Assembly: GCF_964253085.1 (NCBI RefSeq)
Contig: NZ_CAXUQH020000001.1
Coordinates: 7,130,001 to 7,194,000 of the forward strand
Direction of reading: 5' to 3'
Source of the DNA: Paenibacillus_E sp964253085
Lineage (GTDB): Bacteria; Bacillota; Bacilli; Paenibacillales; NBRC-103111
Length of the DNA: 64,000 nt
Shown: positions 26,091 to 34,850 of the stretch, one piece after another
Numbering within the stretch: position 1 is the stretch's first letter
How the letters are laid out: every line of letters starts with the position of its first letter
Program-made: the position numbers and the translations under genes
The notes under the pieces: generated by a model
Told to the model about the DNA's origin: nothing
Databases searched by the model: none
What the model saw: the letters and a program-made list of their open reading frames with translations, nothing else

Positions 26091-27122
26091 CTAGATCACG
26101 TAACTGTGCTGATAGCTTAGCTCAAAAGCTTCCGCCAACAACTCCACGGTCCGCAGTCTTGTTTCCACTTGGTGTCCACCAGCGACGACCATAACTTCGT
26201 CGACACCATAGCTTTCAGCGAGTCGTAGGATTTGTTCCCTGACCTGGCCAGGATTTCCCACGATCATCCGCGAGCGATTGTCTCGCACACGGGTTTGATC
26301 CCAATCGGAATAGGTATATTCCGCTGCTTCCTTCGGCGATTTCACTCCGGTGAACTCGCCTTTTTCCATTTGCAGAATGCGCAAATCGATCGAGGTCGCG
26401 AGCTCCTCCGCCTCATCTGTCGTTTCGGCGCACAGCACATAAATACACACCGTCGCCTGCGGTACGACATTCAAGGCGGACGGCTGGAACGAGCTGCGGT
26501 AGCTTCGCACCGCATGCTGACCTCCCGCGCCGTTGATGAAGTGCGCGAAGCAGAACGCTGCGCCTGCCTGCGACGCATACACCCCGCTCTGCCCGGTGGA
26601 GCCGAGCAGCCACACCTGAGGCATCGAGGCCACCAAAGGGGTGGCGCGGATGCCCTCGAACACGTGCCCAGGTTCCACCGTGTCGGTGAGGAACCGCAGC
26701 AAATCCGTGACTTGCGCGGGGAACCGCTCAAGTCCCTCGAACAGATCGGCGCTGACGCCACGCAGCGCCTTGGCCGTATGCGGCGTGCCGCCAGGTGCAC
26801 GCCCGATACCTAGGTCGATGCGCCCCGGATAGAGCGCCTCGAGCATACGGAAGTTCTCAGCGACCTTGTAGGCGCTGTAGTGAGGAAGCAGCACGCCGCC
26901 AGAACCAAGCCGAATGCGGCTTGTGCGAGCAGCTAGCGTGGATAAGAGTACCTCTGGAGAAGAACCTGCTAGCCCTGCTGAATTATGGTGCTCTGACACC
27001 CAGAATCGGGTGTAGCCGAGTCGGTCAGCGAGCTGTGCCAGCGCAATCGTTTGTTGTAATGCCTCACTATGGGTAAAGCCGGATGATACCGGTGACTGAT
27101 CAAGAATACTTAGCTTTAGCAT
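26091..27122 (-). CDS. LLM class (luciferase-like) flavin-dependent oxidoreductase
   Basis: An FMN-dependent monooxygenase fold of 343 residues. Family marks are LSILDQSPVSSGFTHSEALQ at the start, FWVSEHHNSAGLAGSSPEVL, RIRLGSGGVLLPHYSAYKVA and RIDLGIGRAPGG. This is the MsnO8-like group that is common in Bacilli; the substrate is not predictable. The second ATG at 27122 has GAAGGG about 6 bases before it, while the first ATG abuts it. The middle of the gene is strongly G+C rich (26400-26950) compared with its flanks. Confidence 0.9.
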   Translation of the reverse strand: MLKLSILDQSPVSSGFTHSEALQQTIALAQLADRLGYTRFWVSEHHNSAGLAGSSPEVLLSTLAARTSRIRLGSGGVLLPHYSAYKVAENFRMLEALYPGRIDLGIGRAPGGTPHTAKALRGVSADLFEGLERFPAQVTDLLRFLTDTVEPGHVFEGIRATPLVASMPQVWLLGSTGQSGVYASQAGAAFCFAHFINGAGGQHAVRSYRSSFQPSALNVVPQATVCIYVLCAETTDEAEELATSIDLRILQMEKGEFTGVKSPKEAAEYTYSDWDQTRVRDNRSRMIVGNPGQVREQILRLAESYGVDEVMVVAGGHQVETRLRTVELLAEAFELSYQHSYVI

Positions 27123-27194
27123 AGGCATCCCTTCTTTCTGATTCTTCTGCTAATGATGACATTGATAATTATACAACGCTCGGCTCACAAAAGA

Positions 27195-27222
27195 AAAAAG
27201 GACAAACCGAAGTGGCGTTGTC
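27195..27222 (-). terminator. Rho-independent terminator after the methyltransferase gene
   Basis: Minus-strand GGACAAC / TTGTCC stem followed by TTTTTTC. It ends the TVP38-PAP2-methyltransferase unit. Confidence 0.7.
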
Positions 27223-27254
27223 CTGTGAGATGAGTAATTACCGTGTTCGTGATT

Positions 27255-27914
27255 TTAAACGCATATTTTTTCAAGTACAAATCGAATGCACCATAAGTCC
27301 CTGCCATAATAGTCAGAAGTAATCGCATTAACTGGCTTCGTAAAGTCATGATCTCCGACCAATTGTAACCCCGAATCCGCAATCAAACTTAAAAAGCTTT
27401 CAACATCTACATCCGGATAATCAACGGTAATAATCAATTTTCCGTCATCTTTCAAAACTCGCTTAAACTCTTGCAGGGAACGAAGCTGCACCTCTGTGTC
27501 GTCGATATGCTCCATGACAGAAATACAGAAGGCTACATCGAACTTAGCATCTTCATACGGCAACTTTGAAATGTCAGAAACAGCGAATTTGGGAATACTT
27601 AAAGTGGGCAGGTTAATTTGATCTATATTCTCTTTCCCAATATAATATTCCAGCTCTTTGATAATTTCGTTTGTATCTAATATGCGTTCATCCATGTCGC
27701 AAGCGTACACTTCTTTACATCTGTCTGCTAGATAATACTTAAAGGGATGGCCCAAGCCACATGCAGCATCTAGAACAATGTCACCTTTTTCAACAAAATG
27801 GGAGGCCCAGATGTACTCGTAATGTCTACTCCACCAATGATCAGGCAACCGATAGAATATGTCTTGATTCTTGGTATCTTCATAAGTAAAAAATCGAGAT
27901 GTATCTATAGCCAT
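27255..27914 (-). CDS. Class I SAM-dependent methyltransferase
   Basis: A Rossmann-fold methyltransferase of about 219 residues. Motif I is IVLDAACGLGHPFKYYLA, the acidic ribose-binding position follows in VYACDMDERI, and FDVAFCISVMEHIDD is the family motif after strand 4. The substrate is unknown. The second ATG at 27914 is well spaced from GGGGG. It is the third gene of an apparent operon after a TVP38 protein and a PAP2 phosphatase, with a 41-base gap, which suggests a role near membrane lipids or envelope, as inference only. Confidence 0.85.
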   Translation of the reverse strand: MAIDTSRFFTYEDTKNQDIFYRLPDHWWSRHYEYIWASHFVEKGDIVLDAACGLGHPFKYYLADRCKEVYACDMDERILDTNEIIKELEYYIGKENIDQINLPTLSIPKFAVSDISKLPYEDAKFDVAFCISVMEHIDDTEVQLRSLQEFKRVLKDDGKLIITVDYPDVDVESFLSLIADSGLQLVGDHDFTKPVNAITSDYYGRDLWCIRFVLEKICV

Positions 27915-27955
27915 ACCCATTCCCCCGTGATATCGTTTTTATGTGTAGTTATTTA

Positions 27956-28654
27956 TTACATATTCTCCAAGATTGTGAATTTCCCTTTCTTGGTAGATCT
28001 CATGACTTTCCTGCGCCTAATCGTACGAATTGCATGCATGCAGCCGATAAGTCCGAGACCGCCAGCCGTGTAGCCAGCCACCACATCACTTGGATAATGC
28101 ACGCCGAGGTAAATACGACTAAGCCCGATACATAGAATGACTAGGATAGCGAATGTTGGTATCAACCAAGCCGCTCTCCACGATTGACGTACATTTACCC
28201 ATAACAAATAGGCAAGCAATCCATAGAAGAGTATCGATACCATCGCGTGACCGCTGGGAAAGCTGAAACCATCCACCTCCACTAACCATCCCTCTGCAGA
28301 TGGACGATCGCGCTCAACGAGCTTTTTCAAGCCTGTATTTAATAGCCATGCGCCAAGTACGCCAAAGAATAAGACAAGGGTTTCCCACTTATGCTTGAAT
28401 TTAAAATACAATAGTCCAGCTACTAGAAAAAAGAGAATAAATTCCGTCGAACCGCTTCCCATAAATGTGAAAACTTTTGCAACAGAGGTCCACAGATCAC
28501 CTCTCATCTCCTGAATGTAACCGCCTACATGTTGATCAAAAGCTTGCAGCCATTTCGCCGAAAAGCTCTGTGACAACACAATAAAAATAAGGAGCAGAGC
28601 ACCTGCTCCCCCTATACTCCAGATCAAATCGCTTGCAACCACTTTCCCTTTCAT
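27956..28654 (-). CDS. PAP2 superfamily membrane phosphatase
   Basis: A polytopic membrane protein of about 232 residues. The three PAP2 phosphatase motifs are visible: KKLVERDRPS, FPSGHAMVS and SRIYLGVHYPSDVVAGY, so the active site is complete. Such enzymes dephosphorylate undecaprenyl pyrophosphate or phosphatidylglycerol phosphate on the outer face of the membrane. ATG 28654 has GGGAGG 10 bases upstream; a longer version from 28690 is possible. It lies just downstream of the TVP38/TMEM64 gene on the same strand. Confidence 0.88.
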   Translation of the reverse strand: MKGKVVASDLIWSIGGAGALLLIFIVLSQSFSAKWLQAFDQHVGGYIQEMRGDLWTSVAKVFTFMGSGSTEFILFFLVAGLLYFKFKHKWETLVLFFGVLGAWLLNTGLKKLVERDRPSAEGWLVEVDGFSFPSGHAMVSILFYGLLAYLLWVNVRQSWRAAWLIPTFAILVILCIGLSRIYLGVHYPSDVVAGYTAGGLGLIGCMHAIRTIRRRKVMRSTKKGKFTILENM

Positions 28655-28698
28655 CTCTTCCATGCCTCCCACGGCGAATTGTTTATTCATTCCTACTC

Positions 28699-29364
28699 TT
28701 ACGCTGCTTGGCGCACTTTACGCCCTTGTCTTTTCTTAATAATCAGTGGAACGATAGCAAAAACCGCATACATCGCTACGGCTCCGAGAAACTTCCATGA
28801 CCAGATATCATTTAAGGAAGCACCAAAAACGTTATAAACAATCGCTCCTGGAATAATCCCGATGAACGTAGCCCACGTGTAGTCCCAGAAACGAATTTTC
28901 GATAATCCGGCGCCATAACTGATTCCATCGAAAGGAAAGAAAGGCATAAGCCGCATATACAGAACCACCATGAAGCCTTTTTCCTCTGCTTTTTGATCAA
29001 AGGATAACAGCTTAGGGCTTCGTAAAATGCGTTGAAAGCTACCGCGACCCCATTTGCGTGTAATGTAGAAAGACAGTAATGCCCCTGTACCCGCACCAAT
29101 AATATCGTAAACGGTCCCCCAAAAGGCACCAAACACATAGCCCCCATAGAGCGTCAAAGGTGTTGCCGGGAACAAAACCAACGGTCTCAGCGTATACGCA
29201 AGGATATACAGCAGACCCCCAAGCGGGCCCAAATCACGAAGCCATCTCGTGACCCAATTCAGATCTACATGCTCCCATACACCAGTCCATTTCAATATGA
29301 GTAATCCCAGAATGGCAAGAACGAACCAACTAATTAGCAACCAAAGCGGCTTTGAACGCGCCAT
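28699..29364 (-). CDS. TVP38/TMEM64 (DedA-related) family membrane protein
   Basis: A 221-residue protein with about five hydrophobic segments. The family core is LRPLVLFPATPLTLYGGYVF and FGAFWGTVYDIIGAGTGALL, then RLMPFFPFDGISYGAGLSKI. Members of this group are linked to lipid scrambling or transport. A strong AAGGAGG precedes the ATG. It heads an operon with a PAP2 phosphatase and a methyltransferase. Confidence 0.88.
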   Translation of the reverse strand: MARSKPLWLLISWFVLAILGLLILKWTGVWEHVDLNWVTRWLRDLGPLGGLLYILAYTLRPLVLFPATPLTLYGGYVFGAFWGTVYDIIGAGTGALLSFYITRKWGRGSFQRILRSPKLLSFDQKAEEKGFMVVLYMRLMPFFPFDGISYGAGLSKIRFWDYTWATFIGIIPGAIVYNVFGASLNDIWSWKFLGAVAMYAVFAIVPLIIKKRQGRKVRQAA

Positions 29365-29657
29365 GGCTCGCCTCCTTCATACTCCTGATTCCAATTCCTC
29401 TAGTAGCGGATGGATCTTACCTCCATCTTACACAAATATGTTGGTCGATATCAACTTGCTATGATAGTCATATTTTCGCTGCGATTTTAGGACAGTTTTA
29501 AGACATACAAAGGAAATCATTGATGCTGACAGTTATTTGATAAACTGCCCCCATCTTCTCTCAAGCATATCCAATATTCGGTGCGATCAAAGGTTAATGA
29601 GGTATAAATGTTTAATGTTAAAGCCAATTTGGCATTGCTGAAGTGATCTTATTACAA

Positions 29658-29687
29658 TTGACACATCGAAAGGCGGGAATTTACACT
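29658..29687 (+). promoter_or_regulatory. Probable sigma-A promoter of the FAD oxidoreductase operon
   Basis: -35 TTGACA at 29658-29663, 18-base spacer, -10 TACACT at 29682-29687. It lies about 80 bases before the ATG. The rest of the divergent intergenic stretch 29365-29770 shows no gene. Confidence 0.5.
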
Positions 29688-29770
29688 ATAGGAATATATT
29701 AGAATTTCTTCTTTTGAGGAGCCAACTCTTACAAACAGTTGCCATATCCAACAAGTTGGGAGATACGCAC

Positions 29771-31201
29771 ATGAAGAAGATTGTAGTTCTACTTCTATTA
29801 ACTGCGCTATGCCTCTGGCAGTATATGAGAACCTCGGTCGCTGGCGACGATCCCTTCTTGCGATCAGATTACAGTAAGCTTCGGCCTGTGAAGATTGAGC
29901 GGGTAGTTCCAAGCAAAGCAGTAAGCCAACTTCAAGAGATTGTAAGCGAGGCCCGGGAGAAAGGGCTCAAGATCTCCATTGCCGGCCAACGGCACAGCCA
30001 AGGCGGGCACACGTACTACAAGGACAGCATTGTGCTGGATATGACGCCATTTAATAAGGTTCTCGCCTTCGACGAGATGGCCAAGACGATTACCGTTCAG
30101 TCCGGCGCCACATGGGCGGATGTACAGAAGGTTATTAACCCGTATGGGCTTGCTGTGAAGACCATGCAGTCGCAAAATATTTTTACCATCGGAGGCTCAA
30201 TCTCCGTCAATGCACATGGCCGTGACATTCGGAATGGCTCACTCATTCGTTCGGTTGAATCCTTCCGGCTATTGGGGTCTGACGGCCAAATAAGAAATAT
30301 TTCACGCATTGAAAATGCGGAGCTATTCCCGCTGGCACTGGGTGGATATGGGTTGTTCGGTGTCATCGTAGATGTGACTTTGTCGCTTACGGATAACGAA
30401 GTCTACGAGATGACAAGCGAAACAATGACGACAGAAGCCTATTCGGACTACTTCCTTAACCAGGTTAAACAAAATCCCGACATCCACATGCATCTCGCAC
30501 GTATTTCTGTGGCGCCGGATACCTTCTTATCGGAAATGTATGCTACGAATTACAGAACACGACCTGATCTCCCTGTTACTGACTACAATCAATTAAAGCT
30601 GAAGGATACCTATGTGTTGCCGCTGAAATTCCTCTTTGGACTCAATCGATCCTTCGATTGGGCGAAAAATGCGTTCTGGGACTTACAACGGTATTTCCTA
30701 ATTGGTCGCAGCACAATCCTAACTCGCAACAACGCTATGCGTTCTGAATCTGATTTTATGGACTATAACTCGGATACCAAAAACGATCTGCTCCAAGAAT
30801 ACTTCATTCCCGTGGATCATTTTGAAGATTTTATTAACCACATGAAACCTATCTTGCAAGAAGAACAATTAAACCTATTAAATATTACGGTTCGCTACGT
30901 TAATCATGATGAAGAAGCGATGCTCTCGTATGCGAAGAGCGACATGTTCGCCCTTGTGTGTCTATTCAATACCCCGCTAAGTGACGCGGCGCAAGCTCGT
31001 ATGACCCATGGAATCCGGCGAATCATTGAACAATTGAAGCTCTTCAATGGCTCTTATTATTTGCCTTATGCTCCCTTCCCTTCGGTAGAGCAGTTCCGAA
31101 CGATTTATCCTAAGGCGGAAACCTTTTTCCAAGCCAAAGATCAGTGGGATCCACAGCATCTTTTTATGAACCAATTCTACGACGATTATAGGGGGCACTA
31201 G
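29771..31201 (+). CDS. FAD-binding oxidoreductase (aldonolactone oxidase/VAO-type)
   Basis: A 476-residue protein with an N-terminal hydrophobic segment (about residues 4-17), likely a signal or anchor. The FAD-binding PP domain shows ISIAGQRHSQGGHTYYKDSI, ITVQSGATWADVQKVINPYG and FTIGGSISVNAHGRD. The C-terminal DQWDPQHLFMNQFYDDY resembles the ending of sugar-lactone oxidases. The ATG at 29771 has GGGAG 9 bases upstream. It probably oxidises a sugar or lactone near the membrane with O2 or a quinone. It overlaps closely with the next gene (one-base gap), a half-length MFS protein. Confidence 0.85.
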   Translation: MKKIVVLLLLTALCLWQYMRTSVAGDDPFLRSDYSKLRPVKIERVVPSKAVSQLQEIVSEAREKGLKISIAGQRHSQGGHTYYKDSIVLDMTPFNKVLAFDEMAKTITVQSGATWADVQKVINPYGLAVKTMQSQNIFTIGGSISVNAHGRDIRNGSLIRSVESFRLLGSDGQIRNISRIENAELFPLALGGYGLFGVIVDVTLSLTDNEVYEMTSETMTTEAYSDYFLNQVKQNPDIHMHLARISVAPDTFLSEMYATNYRTRPDLPVTDYNQLKLKDTYVLPLKFLFGLNRSFDWAKNAFWDLQRYFLIGRSTILTRNNAMRSESDFMDYNSDTKNDLLQEYFIPVDHFEDFINHMKPILQEEQLNLLNITVRYVNHDEEAMLSYAKSDMFALVCLFNTPLSDAAQARMTHGIRRIIEQLKLFNGSYYLPYAPFPSVEQFRTIYPKAETFFQAKDQWDPQHLFMNQFYDDYRGH

Positions 31202-31202
31202 G

Positions 31203-31766
31203 ATGAATGTACGTATGCTCATCAAATCCCAAAGCTTAGCGACATTGGCGGCGGGGATGATATATCCCTATTACTTGTTGTTTCTGAAAAATCTCGGAAG
31301 TACGTATTCCGCATATGGCCTCGCTTTTGCCATATTCACAATAAGCTCTGCAGCATCAGCCATTTGGCTGGGTAAGCTCGTAGACCGCTCATCGGAAAAG
31401 CTCATGGCAGGAAGCTCTCTAGGCATGATGGCAGCGATGCTCATCTTCCCTTGGATTCCTTCCTACGGCTTCGTCTTGCTCCTCCAAGCTTTCATGGGTG
31501 TATGCAATGCCATGCAGAAGATGAGCGAGCGCGGATTGCTCGCTGACGGGACCAAACCCGGGAATCGTGGCGGTGCGCTTGGCAATTACCACTTTTGGAC
31601 ATCCGTAGCATCAGGATTTGCTGTTCTTATTGGCGGTTATATCATTGATTGGCTGACGATTGATGTGCTGTTTTACGTGAGTGCAGCAATTTATGGAGGG
31701 AGTGCGTGGATGACGCTTCGAATGCGGGAAAGAAAGACGGAGAGAAACAAACAAGAGAATGCTTAA
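31203..31766 (+). CDS. Half-length MFS protein (six predicted helices)
   Basis: A 187-residue membrane protein with about six transmembrane segments. It carries the MFS motif A-like loop WLGKLVDRSSEKLMAG between helices 2 and 3, so it corresponds to the N-terminal six-helix half of a 12-helix transporter. No second half is encoded downstream, and the ORF ends in a charged tail ERKTERNKQ, which suggests a natural end rather than a frameshift. It is cotranscribed with the FAD oxidoreductase (1-base gap). It may act as a homodimer or be a truncated remnant. Confidence 0.75.
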   Translation: MNVRMLIKSQSLATLAAGMIYPYYLLFLKNLGSTYSAYGLAFAIFTISSAASAIWLGKLVDRSSEKLMAGSSLGMMAAMLIFPWIPSYGFVLLLQAFMGVCNAMQKMSERGLLADGTKPGNRGGALGNYHFWTSVASGFAVLIGGYIIDWLTIDVLFYVSAAIYGGSAWMTLRMRERKTERNKQENA

Positions 31767-31804
31767 CGCATCACGGTGTCTACTTACGACGCCACATGCA
31801 ACAC

Positions 31805-31993
31805 TAACTGGAAAACCTCCCGTTAATTTTCCGCTTTCAGCTAGATTTTGACGAATAACTGGAAAATAGGTAGGTAATTTTTGAGTTTCTGCTGTTTCTT
31901 GTGTAAATGCATGAAACTAACTGTATGTTTTCCATTTATTCCTTTGAAATCGAGTATATGCGCGGAATTACCTGTATGTTTTCCCGTTATTTT
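31805..31993. repeat. Cluster of short modular repeats (TAACTGGA type), four same-strand units
   Basis: In the gene-free stretch 31767-32232 four units of about 26 bases start at 31805, 31856, 31918 and 31969, spaced 51, 62 and 51. Each runs from TAACTGGA or TAACTGTA to a CCCGTTAATTT-like end. They share the build of the units at 24772-24955 and 59534-59640. The remainder of the gap (31994-32232) should contain the promoter of the nucleoside importer; TATAAT at 32178 and TTGACT at 32150 are too far apart to be a normal pair. Confidence 0.6.
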
Positions 31994-32232
31994 GTAAAAT
32001 GACTTCTTAAACTTTTCTGACTTTCACCTGTTACAACTGGTAGTTAATTGAAATAGATGGATTGTGCTCGAACATTTTAGTATAATAACCGTTAGGCTTT
32101 CGAGCTTGTAGAATTTTGGATGATTTTGTCGAATCGAAAAATAATCCCTTTGACTATATCCGACTTTTTTAGTAGGATATAATTATGTCAATGGTTAATT
32201 CATACATAAATAGATTAGGGGAGAGATACATC

Positions 32233-33258
32233 ATGAAAAAAGTACTATTTTCAGTTCTTGCCGCAACTGTCTTACTAACGGGCTGTGGGGCTGCGAAAAC
32301 AGACACAGCATCACCTGCAGCATCGGGTGCACCAGCAGCTAAATCAGATAAGAAGATTATCCTTATTACACCTGAGAAAATCGGTGTGAACCCGTTCTTC
32401 ACACAAATGGATGAGGGTGTTAAGAAAGCTAGCAAAGAATTTAGCGTTACCGTTAAAACAGTAGAATCCGCAGATGCAAGTGCAATCGAGCAAAACTTGC
32501 GCGCGGCTGTTGCTGACAATTATGATCTAATCATTACAAGCTCCTTCACAGCTGAGGATGCACTTAAAAAAGTAGCAACTGAGAATCCGAAGAAATCCTT
32601 CGCGATTATTGATACCGTTGTTGATCTTCCGAATGTTCGCAGCGTTGTTTTCCGTGAACATGAAGCAGCTTACTTGCTTGGAGCAGCAGCAGGTCTATCT
32701 ACGAAGAAAAATGTGGTAGGTATGGTTGCTGCCGTAGATATCCCACTTATCAAGAAATATACAGTTGGATTCCAAGAAGGTTTGAAATCAACGAACCCGA
32801 ATGCGAAATTCATCGTTAACTATGTAGGTAGCTTCACGGATCCAGCTAAAGCGAAAGAATTGGCATTAACACAATTCTCGCAAGGCGCTGACTTCATTGC
32901 AGGCGCATCGGCTGTAGGCGATCTTGGTGTATTTGAAGCAGCGAAAGAAAAAGGCTTCTTTACTTCCGGACAAGATATTGACCGTACGGTAACAGATCCA
33001 CAACATATCGTGCTTTCCCAATTGAAAGGAACAGATGCTGTTGCTTATCAAACCGTGAAAGATTTCGTAAATGGCACGTTCAAATTCGGTGCTGTTGACT
33101 ACGGTTTGAAAGAAGATGGCGTTGGTCTTACATTCGTTACAAGAGAAACGAAATCGGCCCTAAGTCCTTTCGTTGGACAAGATGTCATTACGAAGGTAAA
33201 AGCTATACGTGATGATATCGTTTCTGGTAAAGTGAAAGTAGAAAATCCAGTCAAATAA
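32233..33258 (+). CDS. nupN: Nucleoside-binding lipoprotein of an ABC importer (BMP/NupN-like)
   Basis: A 341-residue BMP/PnrA family substrate-binding lipoprotein. The signal ends LLTGC with Cys18 lipidated. The mature domain shows KIGVNPFFTQMDEGVKKASK and GADFIAGASAVGDLGVFEAA, as in purine nucleoside receptors such as PnrA and YufN. Start ATG 32233 is preceded by GGGGAGAG; an upstream start at 32185 is not needed. It is the first gene of a four-gene importer. Name by analogy with B. subtilis nupNOPQ; exact ligands (purine or pyrimidine nucleosides) are inferred. Confidence 0.88.
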   Translation: MKKVLFSVLAATVLLTGCGAAKTDTASPAASGAPAAKSDKKIILITPEKIGVNPFFTQMDEGVKKASKEFSVTVKTVESADASAIEQNLRAAVADNYDLIITSSFTAEDALKKVATENPKKSFAIIDTVVDLPNVRSVVFREHEAAYLLGAAAGLSTKKNVVGMVAAVDIPLIKKYTVGFQEGLKSTNPNAKFIVNYVGSFTDPAKAKELALTQFSQGADFIAGASAVGDLGVFEAAKEKGFFTSGQDIDRTVTDPQHIVLSQLKGTDAVAYQTVKDFVNGTFKFGAVDYGLKEDGVGLTFVTRETKSALSPFVGQDVITKVKAIRDDIVSGKVKVENPVK

Positions 33259-33287
33259 TAACCCCTTCAATCACATATGTTTAACTC

Positions 33288-33319
33288 GGAAACTGTTTAC
33301 GGAGACGTAAGCAGTTTCC
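33288..33319 (+). other. Intercistronic hairpin between nupN and nupO
   Basis: GGAAACTG plus TTACG pair with CGTAA plus CAGTTTCC, a long imperfect stem without a strong T-run. Such structures after a binding-protein gene are common and set different mRNA levels of lipoprotein and ATPase. Confidence 0.6.
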
Positions 33320-33350
33320 TCATGTCTAGGTAGAGGAGCGAAAAACCGTT

Positions 33351-34850
33351 ATGCTGCTTCAAATGCGTCAAATTACGAAAACATATGGCAATTTAACAGC
33401 GAATTCAAACGTTGATTTCTCGCTGCGTCAAGGTGAGATTCATGCATTAGTTGGGGAAAATGGTGCTGGTAAAACAACCCTAATGCGCATCTTGTACGGC
33501 ATGGAGCAGCCTTCGGCTGGCCGTATTCTCTTGAACGGCAATGAAGTTACTTTCACCAATCCCACGGATGCGATTCGGCATGGTATTGGGATGGTGCATC
33601 AGCACTTTATGCTTTTTCCTTCGTTTACTGTGGCTGAAAATATCGTGATTGGTAACGAGCCAAGGGCTGGTGTGGCATTTGACCGAAAAAAAGCCATCAC
33701 GCAAATCGAAGAGCTTTGTGCTAAGTATCGCCTCCCTATTGATCCGCGCATGAAAGTTTCTGATTGCCCACTAGGCTTGCAGCAACGAGTTGAGATCTTG
33801 AAGGTGTTATATCAAGGTGCAGATATTATTATTTTGGACGAGCCCACTGGTGTGCTCACGCCGCTGGAGGCCAAGGAACTTCTCGTCATTATGAAAAGCT
33901 TAGCCAATCTGGGCAAAAGCTTCATCATCATCACGCACAAGCTCCATGAGGTCATGGAAGTTGCTGACCGCGTTACCGTGCTTCGCGATGGCAAAATGAC
34001 GGGTACGGTGGATGCAGTTGCCACGAACATTGAAGAGCTTTCCAAGCTCATGGTTGGCAGAGATTTGAAGCAGCTTAAGAAACGAGAGCTCACAGTCGGT
34101 CAGACCGTCCTTCAAGTTCAAGACGTTTCCATTCTTGGAGATAAAGGAAAGCCTGTGCTCGATCGTGTCAATTTACAGGTGAAAGCCGGTGAAATCGTTG
34201 GTATTGCCGGTATTTCAGGTAATGGTCAATCGGAATTGATTCAAGCAATCTCTGGACTTCAGACGATTGATCAGGGAGACATCCAAATATTAGGGAAGCC
34301 TGTCCGTGGACGAGCCGTTCGCGAAATCAGAGAAATCGGACTTTCCCATGTACCGGAGGATCGCTATCAATGGGGCGCAGCTAAAGAGGGTACGGTGTTA
34401 GAAAATGGCACGATGGGTCATCATAAAACCACAAGCCGCTCTGGTCTTCTTAACGGAAAAGAACTCCGCAACATGGTTAGCGGCTTCATCCAGCAATTTC
34501 AGATTAAAGCGGGATCTCAAGATGCCAAAGTGAAGTTTCTATCCGGCGGTAACTTGCAGAAGCTTATTGTAGCGAGGGAACTTGCACAAAAGCAGCCCTT
34601 CTTAATTGCTGCTGAGCCGACTCGTGGTGTTGATATTGGCGCCATGGAATTGATTCATGAGGAACTGCTTCGTAAACGGGACGAGCAAGGTGCGATTCTT
34701 TTAGTCTCCTCCGAATTAACAGAGATTTTACAACTGTCTGATCGTATCTTGGTTATGTACGAGGGGCGAATTGTAGGCGAATTGTCCGCCGCAGAGGCAA
34801 CAGAGGAGCAAATCAGCTTATGGATGGCAGGGGGAACTTCAAATGCTTAA
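33351..34850 (+). CDS. nupO: Nucleoside ABC importer ATPase with two nucleotide-binding domains
   Basis: A 499-residue double ATPase. Domain 1 has Walker A GENGAGKTT and Walker B IIILDEPTGVLTPLEAKE; domain 2 has a degenerate Walker A GISGNGQSE and signature LSGGNLQK. This asymmetry is typical of the sugar and nucleoside CUT2/RbsA-like ATPases. It matches NupO/YufO and lies between the binding protein and the two permease genes, overlapping nupP by 8 bases. GAGGAG lies 12 bases before the ATG. Confidence 0.92.
   Translation: MLLQMRQITKTYGNLTANSNVDFSLRQGEIHALVGENGAGKTTLMRILYGMEQPSAGRILLNGNEVTFTNPTDAIRHGIGMVHQHFMLFPSFTVAENIVIGNEPRAGVAFDRKKAITQIEELCAKYRLPIDPRMKVSDCPLGLQQRVEILKVLYQGADIIILDEPTGVLTPLEAKELLVIMKSLANLGKSFIIITHKLHEVMEVADRVTVLRDGKMTGTVDAVATNIEELSKLMVGRDLKQLKKRELTVGQTVLQVQDVSILGDKGKPVLDRVNLQVKAGEIVGIAGISGNGQSELIQAISGLQTIDQGDIQILGKPVRGRAVREIREIGLSHVPEDRYQWGAAKEGTVLENGTMGHHKTTSRSGLLNGKELRNMVSGFIQQFQIKAGSQDAKVKFLSGGNLQKLIVARELAQKQPFLIAAEPTRGVDIGAMELIHEELLRKRDEQGAILLVSSELTEILQLSDRILVMYEGRIVGELSAAEATEEQISLWMAGGTSNA

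Noticed and set aside
31805..31993. Possible CRISPR array because of regular spacing
   Set aside because: The units are too degenerate and the spacing differs (51, 62, 51); no cas gene is near.
32150..32183. TTGACT and TATAAT as a promoter for nupN
   Set aside because: The spacer of 22 bases is too long for sigma-A; the true promoter remains uncertain.
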